A stretch of DNA of 64,000 nucleotides from Rotaria socialis (lineage: Eukaryota; Rotifera; Eurotatoria; Philodinida; Philodinidae): assembly GCA_905331475.1 (NCBI GenBank), contig CAJNYU010001722.1, positions 62,001-126,000 of the forward strand, given 5' to 3'. The notes under the pieces were generated by a model. It saw nothing but the letters and a program-made list of their open reading frames with translations. It did no database searches and had not been told where the DNA came from. The position numbers and the translations under genes were made by a program. This document shows, piece after piece, positions 13,901 to 26,429 of the stretch. How positions within the stretch are numbered: position 1 is the stretch's first letter; every line of letters starts with the position of its first letter.

Positions 13901-16900
13901 CATATCGATACAGCAGCATCATCGATCGATGATTTAACAAAGACAAATCAATTTTTAACATCAACATTTTATTCGAAAGACTCGGCACTTGGCCTATCAG
14001 ATGATAATTTGGATCGTACACAATCAAACGAATTAATTATATTCGAAGATAATGAGCAACAGGATACTTCACTATTAATAACATCTCAAGATAAAGGTGA
14101 ATTTAATTTCCTTTTTCTTGAAGCGTAAGACATATCAATTTTTCGATCATTTTAAATTTTATCATATCGATCAGAGGTCGAATAAACTGTTACGTAAGTT
14201 TTCGACGAAACAGACGATGAGACCAACAAAAATATGCTCTTAGTCACGAGCAACTATTTCTGAGTTCAATTATACTTGAATTTCTTTCGTTCTCTGTCTC
14301 CACTATATCATTAGACATATGTACAATGTCCATCCGTTCGTTTTACTCCCATTCTATCTGTGCTGATTGGGTTATTAACTAATCCTTCGATGTGCTCTCG
14401 CCCTTCCAAAAGCTCATCTCTTTCGCTTTCTCCCCTATATATGTACACAATAGGCATCTAATGAAGTATATATACATATGTACATGTTTAAAGAAAGACG
14501 AACACGTCGAAAATGAACTTTAAAGGTACATAAGCATATTAAAAATTAGATGCAAAACACGCGTATGACACACGTAGACACGAGTGAATACAACAAAAGG
14601 TATTTGTACGTGCTAATGCACATTGATATGATGATTTTTATTTAGTTAGAATAAAAGAAGAAGAAAAAACGACAAATTTTTCTTCGTTTTGTCGTTCTTC
14701 TTTTTTTTTATCGGTTTTTATTACTATTACCATTATTCTTAACAATGTTTTATTGTGTATAGCCATATGTTTTCGTTTTATTTTAGTATCTGATGATGAC
14801 ATAATCGAGGTGAATCTAAATACTGATTTTACATGTGAAACTATGCAAAAAAGCGATGAGATGATTTCGATTAATGACGAAATCAAATTTAATGAACGTG
14901 AAAAAAGTGTTGAACGAACCATATCAACAAGTTCATCGGAACAATTAATACCAAAAGAAAAACAAACTGGTAAGAAGAAAAAGAATGATTTTTTTCTTCT
15001 TTGAATTTAAATCATTAATTAAGAAATAAATCAACAAAATTTTTCTGCATTGGGCATGCGCTGATTATTTGTCTAGTCATATTTTCTGTCGTATATACAC
15101 ACTCGTGACGATATACTTTCTAATAAAAATAGACTACGTAAATTTTGATAAAAGTGTGTAAAAGGTTAAATTCCCTGTAACTTGATCGACTTAAAAAAAA
15201 AGAGAAATCCTTTTTTAAATATTGTTTTTCTTTTATCAAGAAATCGTTGATAACCAATATCAATATACAATTAGAAAAGTAAACCTTCATAGTCACGATT
15301 TATCATAGAGAAGATTTATTGATTAGTAGAATCATAAGAAGAGACTAAGATTTTGATATGTCTCATCGTGAAGTAACGACAAAAATACCTAGTGATTATC
15401 TCGAGAGAATGATTGTTATAAAAGAATTTCTCTGGAAACTACCTTGATTGGTAATATCTATTCTTGGTTTCATTAAAAACAATCATTGAATTCTCAAGAC
15501 GATAACAACATGCTCGTTTTGAATGAATTTTTTTTCTTCTACAGATCATAATATAGTATCTATGCATCGTATCGTATTATAATTCCTTGAGTTCGTTTAA
15601 ATTCTAAGCAGCAACTAGGGATTGGAAAATTTCTTGGATAGTAATTAATTCGTAGAAACTGGCCTTCATTTAAGAAAGAAAGTAGGAACTTTTTTTTATC
15701 CGGAAACATCATTCCTAAAATAGAACACAGGATCATCATGTCTAAACGCACCGTTCCGGAAACCGATTGTAGAAATTTGTTTAGTCAGGAAGTGTCTTTT
15801 TTTCAAAATTAGAAAAAATTTATTCATACAAACTAACACGACGAACTCATTGAACAGCACAAATGAATCAAGGAACGTCTTTTTAGTTTCTTAGATTTAA
15901 ACTTACGCCTGTCTTTGTGTGATAGTTTTCAGAGTAGTAAGCGTTTCGTCAACACTTGACTTCATCATGTCAATATTTTAAAAGAGACCGGAATAGACAA
16001 CCGAAAATTGTATTAACCTACAATCCGCTGCATATGATCTTTCGTCAAACGATGGATTTTCACTACTCTATAATGCCATAATCCTAACTTATCTATGATT
16101 TTATTTTTCTAGGAATGTATTATAAAGCATTTGGCAGTGCAGCTACGATTCTTCTAACTGAACAGTATCGTTGTGAATGGTTTAAAGAAAAGTTACCTTC
16201 AAAAATCATTGAAAAACCTGTTGAAACAGACAATACCAATCATGTTCGTATTGTTCATCAAAGTCAAATAATAGGTGATGATGAAGATGAATTTTATTTT
16301 TCACCTCAGACACTTCAATCATGTCATTCATCTCCTAATTTAACTTCTAAACCGCCAAGAGCATTCATTCGTGAACGTTCATATTCGCTTTCAACACTTG
16401 ATGCTTATATACACTTAAATATTACACATGAAACATTAGAACAAATTTGGCAATCATTACTGAATGTTGCATTCAGTGATAAAGATGATAATGATTTAAA
16501 TGAATATAAATTACGACATATTATTGGTCTATCAAATTCGAATACAAATGTATCTCATACATTAATAGAAAAATCTCGAAGTCATAATGATATTTTTTCC
16601 ATAAGCAATCAAAGCAATCAAAAACCCATAACAAAAATCAAATCAAAATCATTCGAGGTAACAACATCGTCAGTAAGACAATCATTTTCATCGATGAATA
16701 CTTCCGGGAATCTTGGTCTTCTACAAGGTGCGGATATATCCGAACCATTTGCTGATCGTTTAATATCAATATCAATACAATCCGATGTTGAAAGTATTCC
16801 GTCATTAGAACACGAACAAATATCCCATGAAGATTCTGTACATTCGCCAAGTTCGAAAGAACCACTCAGTTATGTTTTTAATTTTTCAAATCAAGTCTAT

Positions 16901-19900
16901 CATGATGAATATGATTTAGAACAAGTAACCGAAATGGAAGACAAAGCTGTAAGTTTATCGGTAACATACGAAGATACAGAAGACGAAGAAGAAGATATGC
17001 CACCTATTATACAAATACATAATTTATATGAACAATTGTCGTTATTTCGTCCACATTCACTATCAACAATTCCAAGTTCAAGAGCAAGTCAATATGCATC
17101 AAGTGTCGATAGTGATGACATATTTGAGCGTGAACGTCCGCTCTATAAAGAATTAAATGTTGACAATTCCGACGATAATTGTCAATTTCATGCTAGTGAT
17201 GATGATCATGGCGTTATTGGATCGGAATTTTCTTCGCCACAATCGAGACCACTTTCATCCATACATAGTCAACCATTATCACCCGAACAAATTCAGGTTA
17301 GCTATTAGAAAAATGAAGTAATTTATCTAATGTAAATATCAATGACAGAAAGCTAGAACGGATTACCTATGCGTTTGTAAATATCATCGGCGACTCCTAG
17401 AATAAATATTCAGATGATTTAACGGTGTCATATTGACCAAGACAGTCGATTTGGAAAGGGAAGGTCTCAAAAATCTTCGTGATTGCCTACAACTTTCTTT
17501 TTCCGATCAAGTATTTTGGGTAGTAGATAATTCAAGTAACTTTTGAAAAAAAAGAGAATTTTAATACTGATTTGAATAGAGAAAGCTCGTTGCATTGGAA
17601 ATTTAACAGAATAAAAAAATGTCAGTCAGATTTTTCATTTTCCAGGACGTCAAATAGACGCATAGGAATTTAATAGAATAAAGTATCTCCAGGTTTTTTT
17701 TTGTATGACATTTTATCAAGAATTTCTAAAGAAAAAAAAACACTGAAAGATTTTTTGAACTCACGTACTTCAGTTTCAGCATGTCGACGAGAGGTCGAAG
17801 ATGCCTCATTTTGTCAAGAATAATTACCCTGTCATTCTTCTACAACGTAAAACAACTACCAAGGCGGTACGTATCAGTTACCGTTACGAAAAAAGCCCTG
17901 AAATTGAATCTCTACGATTGATTGTTAAAATCACTGAAAATTTTCTAAGGATTCCTGTTGTCAGTGTCTATACGATTGATAATGGTCTTGAATGTGCCTA
18001 TATCTCACAGCCTAAAATTTCTAAGATCCAGAATCTCTTAATTGTATTTATGTGATACGAGTGTGTGAACACTAATTTGTGTTTTGATACCTCAAATTAA
18101 CAAAACAAAGACCTACGATCGCTATTGTATTTTGTATTATTTTAGCAATTTAAATCTTTGAATTTTTCAAGCATTGATAACGATGCCTGGGAACGTTGTA
18201 TTGATGAGCCCATATTTTATGATGATCTTTTTCTTGGCTATAAAAATGAAGAACAATGCGCATCTCTTACTCAAGACTCGAATAATATCACATCGATCAT
18301 TGCAATCGAACCAGCAGAACATCAACAAACTTATATGATAGACCAAATTGAACCAATTTCATCGATCGATGCAAATAACAAAGAGAATATTGATTCAACT
18401 ATTTTTATTCAAAAACTTGACACAGTTATAAATCAAGAAAACATTGAACAAGATTATATTACAATGGAACAACAACCTAATAGCTATCTTGATCTAAATG
18501 AACTTGTTCAACGTTTAGAACAATTAGATTCAACGAGTAGGATTTCAATGGACGAACGAGAAACTAAATCAAGTCCTGATCTCATTGACCATGAAGAAAA
18601 CAATTCACAATTTAATATTGAAAATTTAATATCTATAGTCAATGAAATCCGTAAACCACGTTGTATCACGAAAATATCAAAGAAACAACTTGTTATAGAA
18701 GAACCCGTAAGCATAGATCTAAGACAAGCTCTATTAATGACTAAGCCTGCTGTCAATCTATCGAAACGTTATCAAACACAATGTATTGATAAAGTATCGG
18801 ATTTAGAAATTGTTAAACAAGGTAAAGGTTTTAAAATTGGTTATATCGATCGGCAAGGCGCTGATCAACGTGTTATACTAACAAAACGAATCGAAGCTGC
18901 ACCAGATACTATACAACGTGATCCACAAGATCGTTCATTTCATGGGCAACGACGATATTTAAATCCAACTTTTAGTTCAGTATTACATACAAACGGTAGT
19001 AATAATTTACAAGAAGATGCAAGTTTTCAACGTATAGCTGAAACTATTCAAGTGCCAACCATTGGAACGAATCCAAAACATTTCGATGAGGTTTGTGTTA
19101 TAATTGGTAGAGATTTTATTTTACAACTTGGAATAGATAAATGTTCGAATCCACAGCTTCGTCATACGACCTAGCTCACTGCGATAGCAGGACCAGCAAA
19201 GGAATCACTGAGTATACTCGAGAAGAAAACAACTATGTTGATTTAAACTTTTCAAAAGATTACTTACAAAAGAAATCTCACATTTTAGATCTTTTGTTTA
19301 TTTTTCCACTGAGACAATACTCTCTTGTACGGTTTCAGCCTAGACATTCTCTATAAACGATTCTCGAGTGAAGTTCGCTAACTCTACCAGAATCGAAAAT
19401 TCAGTACACGTAATAATTTGAATATGAATAAGATCTATTCATTGATTGCAAGTTTACTAATTATCAAAAAGTTTCGTACGATCTTCTACGATCCGTCAAC
19501 ACTAAAGCAAAGGATAATTCAGCAATAGAAATAATCTTAACTGTTTTTCTTCTAGTCGGATATGGTGTCTATTGATATCGATGGTCCATCGACAATGTTA
19601 AATTCTATCTGTGAATCAATAGTTATCACTCAGGGTTCTGTTTATTCAAGGAATTCTGCAAAATCCCAATCCGAAAAATCAAACTCTCTATCTACATCTG
19701 ATTCACCTTCGTATACTGTTACTAATCAATATGAAGAATATCTTATTCAAACTTCTCATCATTTGAAAGATAATAAAATTGAAGTCATCGATTCTTGGCA
19801 CGATCATGCTGTCATCAGTGGTAGTAGTATACCCTGGCGTAGTCCATTTAAGCCCATAAAATATATTCCACCATCATTATCAACAAGTACAATTCAAACA

Positions 19901-22334
19901 AATACTCCATCAATACATTATATTGAACGCAAACCGATCGATTCAAATAAACAACAAAAATCTACTCTTGATGCTGACCTATCGCCAATTCTCACACATT
20001 CAGAAAGACAATATCAAACAACAGGTACATCGCCAATCACAGTTCGTCAAACAGTTGATCGATCATGTCAATATAGTCCGCCACTAACAACTGATCAAGG
20101 TTTACAATGTTGTTTCGAAGCTAAAACAACCTTCACACAAGTATCATCCTATGAAATACCCGGTTTTCTACAAACACAAGATAGAATACAAACAAACGAT
20201 AATTTAAATTATCGAACAATGCTATTACAACCAACAACACTTGAACGCAGTGCCGATTCTGGTATTCTTGTTGATGATAATCATCGTCGAACATCAAATT
20301 TAGCTTTACAAGTCGATATAAAAAGTTCATCATCGGACAGTGAAGATATATCTGAAGTAACACGACGTCCACTACTTCGACAAATGGCACCAAATAATAA
20401 TCACATTCTATTTGAAAATACAACATTAATGAACTCAAATTTAAAAGCAACAACAACTGAAATTGAACAAGAAATTTTACAATTACGTCGTGAACGAGCA
20501 CATATACTCGATTTACTTTCATTAAATTGGAGTCGATCGAATATTTGGGTAGAATTAACAGAAGCTAAATTAAATTATATTATCGGAGAAACAGGTAATT
20601 GATTTATATATATATATATATCTTTATCCTAGAAATAGAAAAACTCTCAAACTGATCCACTACAGTCAGTATACTTAAAGCACGTCGGATCCAATCGAAC
20701 CGTGCTCGGCGAGTCTTAATCAAATATTCTAATTGAAATTTGGCAGCCATTCGGAATAGGAAAGATAATGTTTCTCGGATTTTAGTATTCCATGACTAAC
20801 ACATAATATAAATATTTCTCTAAAGACTAAGTCTTTTCTTTTCTTTTTTCTGGCGTGTCAAACCAACTTGACAAGATCTATAAGCACAGCACGCAATATT
20901 CCCTGACAATACGTCGTTACTAAACCTGTATCTGTTAATAGGATTCACTGTTCATGTGTTGTAGTCATGTTTCAATCGATCACTATTCACTGTTTGAAAC
21001 AGCAATGCAAATACTTATACCTGTGCGCATGTGCTTACTTAGTTTTGTTTGAGCGTTAGATATATTTCAGATAAATTTGCCTTTGGTTGTTTAGTCATTG
21101 ACTTTAACTGTATTTGCTCGTTGATTATTTTTTTTTATCTCTATAGCCTCGATTGATATATAGCATTCGCTGTTGAAATTATCGTGCTCCACTTCTTATG
21201 TCATTTCTTTAGTTGAGTACTTCAGCATGCTAACGTTCTACTTGTTGAAATGAAATTATGAATTGTCAGAAGAAGAAAAAGCGTCAGATTAAAGATCGAC
21301 AAGTAAAATTTTGGTGTAGAATCGTTCAGAACCTTGCCAAATCTTCATCAATCTGTCAGAATGACTTCTATTCTATTTTCTATAAGTACACTTCGAGGTA
21401 TTAAAAACACGTCGGGATTTCTTACCGTAATATTATTCAAAAAACTGACCTACTAAAACAGTTCTTTCATTTTAATTTTTAATAATCACTCTTATAAAAA
21501 AAAAAAGAATATGCTCTTGTATTCTCATAGATTTATCTAAGAATAGAATTTATCAAAAGACCTGTGAGATTTATTCAAAAAGCGGAAGGGTTAATTTTTT
21601 CTTTATATGAATTTTAATAATCTAATCTTTTTTAGACGCACTTCTTCGTTCGCTTTCATACGATTCGGCCTCAATTGATAATGAAACTGTTAAATTAAAA
21701 ATGCATCAATACGAAGAAGATATGGCAGAACTAACACGTCAACATTTAGCTGTCTATCGGGAACGTTTAGAAGATTCGAAAAAGCAACTAGATATGAAAA
21801 TTAGCGCATTAGAACTAAGAAGATCTTCTATTGAAACTCGTTCAACAAATCATTTTGCAACATTTGACTTCGCACCACGTTTAATACACAATAATAAACG
21901 ATTGAATTCATTTTTAAGTACAAGTGCGGATAATTTAACTCTTACGCCAATTCAAGATACAATTGCAGATCATCCACATTTACTTAATATTTCATTTTTA
22001 ACATCAACTCCGTTAAAACTAACCAATCATCAAACACACTTTTCTAATCATCAAGAAAATCAAAATCAAAATCATGAACCAATACGAACTATTTATCATA
22101 CAACAACAAATCAAATGCCTATATCGACAAATAATAATCAATATGATTATTCAACGCGATTGAATAATGGAAATTTAAGCACGATGGAAGGCTTAAGTAA
22201 AAGTCAACAAGCTATTTTAGATGAAACCGACAAACTCGTTAAAGATTCACAACAATTACATACAGAATCAGCATCACAATTCGAGCGTGCAAGAGAAAGT
22301 TTATTATCTAGGTAATGAAAATTCTAATAGGATT

Positions 22335-22367
<33 letters not shown>

Positions 22368-23550
22368 TGTCACTATCAAAAGCGGTTCAAGAGTTTTCTT
22401 TGTTCTTGTAAAATTACCATTTGGTTCAAATGAATTTTAGAGAGTGAAGAAAAAAATTCATTGGCTTCTAATATTAAACTACTTTTAATTTATTCGGCCA
22501 TTCTGACCTTGAGTTAACTGATACTACTCTATGAAATTTCGTTCAAAAGAAAATATCGGACAGGATGAAGAATGTTTTCTTCTTTTCTGATATACTTGTG
22601 TTTTACAAGTTATATCTAGTTCTGATGGGATTAGCTGTTATCTTTTTCTTTTGAAGCACAATCGATCTAAGAAAATCCCATGTCAGACATGCACTCCGAA
22701 TAATGTCACTTGCTAGCCGTTGAGATCAAACGGGTGGGAGTTTTTACTGGCATCCGGCGGCACCTTTCATTATGCAAATTCAAAATGTACTTTGATTAAC
22801 AAAAGTCAAACTAGCTGGCTTTGTTAGTCTCGTTCGGTTGTAGAACATGAATAGAGCAATTCGACTTCCTCGAAGAAGAAGAAGATGATGATGATAGTCT
22901 TCAAATGGTACTTGTTGAGTAAAGTTTGTTGTTTATTAAATATTCATTGATTAATGAATTTATTCAAGTAAATGTTTACATGAGAAAAAAAATAAGTCTA
23001 ATAGTATAGGGCCTTGCAAGTGTAAAATTTAATAAAATAATATTTGAATTTATTGGAAGAATTTCAATGCATTCATCCGCATTGATTCAATCGTACATAA
23101 ATAATTAATTTTCTCCAATTTTAGCTCATAATTTTTTTCTGTCTATGTGAAAATCAGGTAAAATTGGTGATAACCTATCTTATTTGCATGATGCTCGCTA
23201 GCATGATTTGGTTTTATTTGATGTAAATTGAAAATAACAAAACGGAAAAAAAGACAGAATCAAAATAATTTACTAATAGAGTAAAAATCATCCTGACAAA
23301 AACATCAAACATGAAACAAAAGATGTTTGTTTGATTAATAACTAATATTTAATTTAGTGAAACATCCATACGATTGGCACGAGCAAACATGGCTGCTTCT
23401 CGTCTTTCACCGTACATGGAAAAGAAGAATTATGTACCGAATAACGTAACACTAGCTGAATTATTTAAATATGAACAGTCATTAACAAAAGAAGCAGCAA
23501 AAAATTGTCGACGTACTTATTCAAATTCAAAAACAACTACTGAATCTTAA
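10930..23550 (+). CDS. Large acidic disordered protein with C-terminal coiled coil (11 exons, 1998 aa)
   Basis: Exons: 10930-10936, 11144-12256, 13091-13270, 13707-14096, 14787-14969, 16113-17296, 17780-17866, 18146-19090, 19556-20594, 21636-22311 and 23358-23550. Every junction keeps phase and the sum is 5997 nt. The start is a tiny first exon (MNT) spliced to LENFSMNPNS. Most of the protein is Ser/Thr/Asp/Glu/Asn-rich and looks disordered, with a DDDHHHHHHDK tract (about 11838). Ordered-looking islands are FEFKLPSFGEWIDRAFTSFL (about 11968), MPHFVKNNYPVILLQRK (17801), a small beta-like stretch GKGFKIGYIDRQGADQRVIL (about 18823), and a helical coiled-coil part covering the end of exon 9 and the start of exon 10 (ELTEAKLNYIIGET, ALLRSL; about 20455-21830). 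AATAAA lies at 23821. I do not recognise the family. The architecture recalls large centrosomal or cytoskeletal scaffolds, which is only an impression. Confidence 0.8.
22333..22366. repeat. (TTTC)n microsatellite
   Basis: A tetranucleotide TTTC run just downstream of the exon 10 donor of the large gene at 10930-23550. Confidence 0.9.
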
Positions 23551-24653
23551 CTTTTCAATTGAGTTGTTCTTTCTTTTTTTTTTAAATCTCTCTCTATACC
23601 GTCCATTGAACAATACGCTTACAAAACAAATTAAAAATATATATAGATATTATATATCACCGATGGTGTGTATATTGGTGCTGTTCTATCTTTAGTAAAT
23701 GTGAAGTTTGTGTAGTTTCCTTTTTCTTTTTTCTATCAATTTTTGTTGTTACACGACATGCTTTTTTTCTCTTTGTGTGCTAGTTCTTATTTTTGAAATT
23801 TGTATAAAGAAAATAAGTTGAATAAATATAAGAAACTTTATTAATTATATATTGGATTAAAACTCAAGAGTAAACAACATCTGATTTTTCTTTGATACTT
23901 TTTTAAGTCGAAGATTTTCTGATAGATTGAATTAGTATTTTGATTTTGCTGTATAACACGCTCATGAACTAGTTATAACACTATAAAATTATCTTATCTT
24001 TCCAAAGAAATATAAAGAAGCCTATGCATGCTAAGGTTTCTTTACTTTTTGCAGTAGCTATGCGCTGTCGGTCATTATATCTATCTATTTTTGGATCGAC
24101 TGAAATGTCTTACTGCTCATTCATGTTAATACACTGTCTTTTTCACTAGTCTGTCACATTTTTTTCCTCGTTAATTTTTCCTCTTATAATTGCGATGGTT
24201 TTTCCATATCTGAGGTGAAAAAGGAAGAAGAAGACGGTAGTAATAGCTGACGAACATTTACGATAGTCATCGTTACTACCAGTGTTATAAGAAGAATGTT
24301 GATGAGCACAAAAATAAATCTTTTCTTATTCTGCTTCTTTCTTTCTCTCTCACTTTCTTCGGAAAAATCCTTTTCGCATGATCATAACTATTACTGGGCA
24401 AATCTTGTTTGAACGTCCTCATTGTCGTCGTGCAACAGAAAAAAAGATAATATTCTTAGAATGCTGTGCTGCTACGTCACCTTCTCATCCTCCCACTTGT
24501 TTATTTAGTGCTGATCGTCGCTGAAATGTGAGTCCTTTTCTTACAGACACGACGATTCTTTGTATAATCTGTACTTTATTTCTCATGCATAGAAGATTCA
24601 CACATCTGTTTTCCATAGATATATATGTGCACAATTAATGTATATTAGGGAAA
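23551..24653. other. Intergenic region, no gene seen
   Basis: 3' UTR with AATAAA at 23821, then AT-rich sequence and pyrimidine-rich patches (about 24310-24370). No coding exon can be supported. Confidence 0.5.
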
Positions 24654-25233
24654 ATGCCTGGTCGAAAAATTCGATTGACTTCTGGCTCGTCATTAATTAT
24701 TATTGGCACTTCATTAACAAATGTACCATCTAAAACAATCAAAGGTATTGATATATCAGCATCATTGATATTTATCAAAAAGCGAGATGACAAGAAAAAC
24801 TCACAGTCCGATGTCAAACTTCTTATAATCTTAATAAATTGTCATCAGTTTCAATTGTAATGGACTTTTTTCAAACAGCAATATTTAAACGAGAAGAATT
24901 AGAAAGCATAGGAGAAAATGAGTAAGAATGAAAGATTTTCTTTTTCAAGGACTCTCTTATTAACACGAACACGTATCTATCCTTTGTTTATTACAAAAAA
25001 TGGTACGAAGATGATAATTATTTTTTTCCACATGAAATAAAATACATTTTCTTAAATTTAATCCATTCAATATACATTTAATAGAGCGAAATGAGAGTTC
25101 TTTTTTTCGTCTACGGCAACGATTAATGTTTCTCTTTGTCATAAAATGCAAATTAAAAGATATCCCAAGCGCTAAAAGTCTATCTGAGCCAAAAGGAGAG
25201 CGAGAGAAGAAAAGCAGCATCTTTGAATGGTAA
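24654..25233 (+). CDS. Putative two-exon small gene, or alternative 5' exons of the PDE1 gene
   Basis: An ATG-started frame at 24654-24744 (MPGRKIRLTSGSS..., ending VPSKTIK) stops at a GTATTG donor in phase 1. A strong acceptor (CATTTAATAG) at 25083-25084 opens a phase-1 exon, 25085-25233, that reads RNESSFFRLRQRLMF and ends KGEREKKSSIFEW before TAA. Joined, they make 79 residues. The protein is basic and I do not recognise it. Alternatively, the first exon could splice in phase to PDE1 exon 2 (26584), making an alternative N-terminus; PDE1 genes are known for alternative first exons. Neither reading is proven, and a long antisense open frame overlaps exon 2. Confidence 0.3.
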
Positions 25234-25979
25234 TACGAGAACTGTTTTGACGGGTTTAATCTTTGGAATATTGTTTTGAAATTCATTTGTTTCCACCAGA
25301 TATTTATATAAAAAAAAAAAAGACCTTCCAGCATAAGCTTGATCTACTATTAATTATATTAGAAAATATATGAGCAGGACGGAATCTATTTTAAATTCTA
25401 TAAGAAATAATAATCTACGTGACATGAAATAATCAAAGAACGCATATGAAAAAGAAAAACATAGCTAGCTAGAATAACCATAGAATAACCATAGATATTT
25501 ATTACTATCGTCATTATCTTTTTTGATGCATTTTTGGAATATGAAAATTTCATCAAAAACAAAAAGAATAGACTTTAAACGTTTTTAATAATACTCTCAT
25601 TCGAACATGTCCGTGTGCGAAGTCAGTCTAGTCGATCATGTTTTAATATGAATATTTGCTTGTGAAAGCAAATCACAGAATAAATAGTAATTTAATAAAT
25701 AGTAAATCAAATCATCGGAAATCGCTGATTTATAACACTCATTTCGAAGGCATCAAAAAGAAAAAGAAGAATGATGAGTGTCTTCTCGTGCTTGTTGGTT
25801 TTTTTCCATTTTTATCTGAAGAAGCAACGACGATCATGATTACACAAACGGACATATTCAACTTCCGCAAAAGTTGATAGTAGAAGGAAGAGAATACGAT
25901 ACATCTATTTATTAATTAAAAAAGCTGTTAGCGCAATTCACGTGAGATTAAAATGTGAAATACGATGGAGCTTCTTTGC

Positions 25980-26165
25980 TGGAATCCGTCTATCACGGTC
26001 TGTGAGTCTTTGCAGGTTTTCTGCCACTGTTTGTAATTATATATGGAGCCTTTCGGTCATGGTTTGTGGAGCGTTTCTGTCACGGTCTGTATCATGATGT
26101 ATGAAGTCGCTAGAGATCACCAGAGACCGTTACAGAGAAATTAATCTCTCTGTAACGGTCTGTGG
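25980..26165. repeat. Palindromic MITE-like patch with repeated ACGGTCTGT motif
   Basis: The motif CACGGTCTGT and close variants recur at about 25994, 26055, 26082 and 26154. A perfect 15-bp hairpin with arms 26124-26138 and 26147-26161 (AGACCGTTACAGAGA and its complement, 8-base loop) closes the patch, followed by a run of G. This looks like the end of a small non-autonomous DNA element or a foldback repeat. No coding sequence is seen. Confidence 0.5.
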
Positions 26166-26429
26166 GGGGGATGGGTCTAAATTTTTACCCTATATACTTC
26201 AACACTCCTTTCAGATCGTGTTTCACAAAATTATTTATCATCATTTAACAAGCCGGAAAAAATAGATTACTGAAAACCTTTTCCGTACATTTTTTTGAAG
26301 GCCCCTGTTTTGAACCTATTTCCGTGCAATCTTCTTCCCGGCAGTAAAACAAAACGACTTGTTAGTATATTCAAAATATTTTATCGTCGCGCATTAGATA
26401 CACGGACTTGTTGTTCTACCGAAACTATC

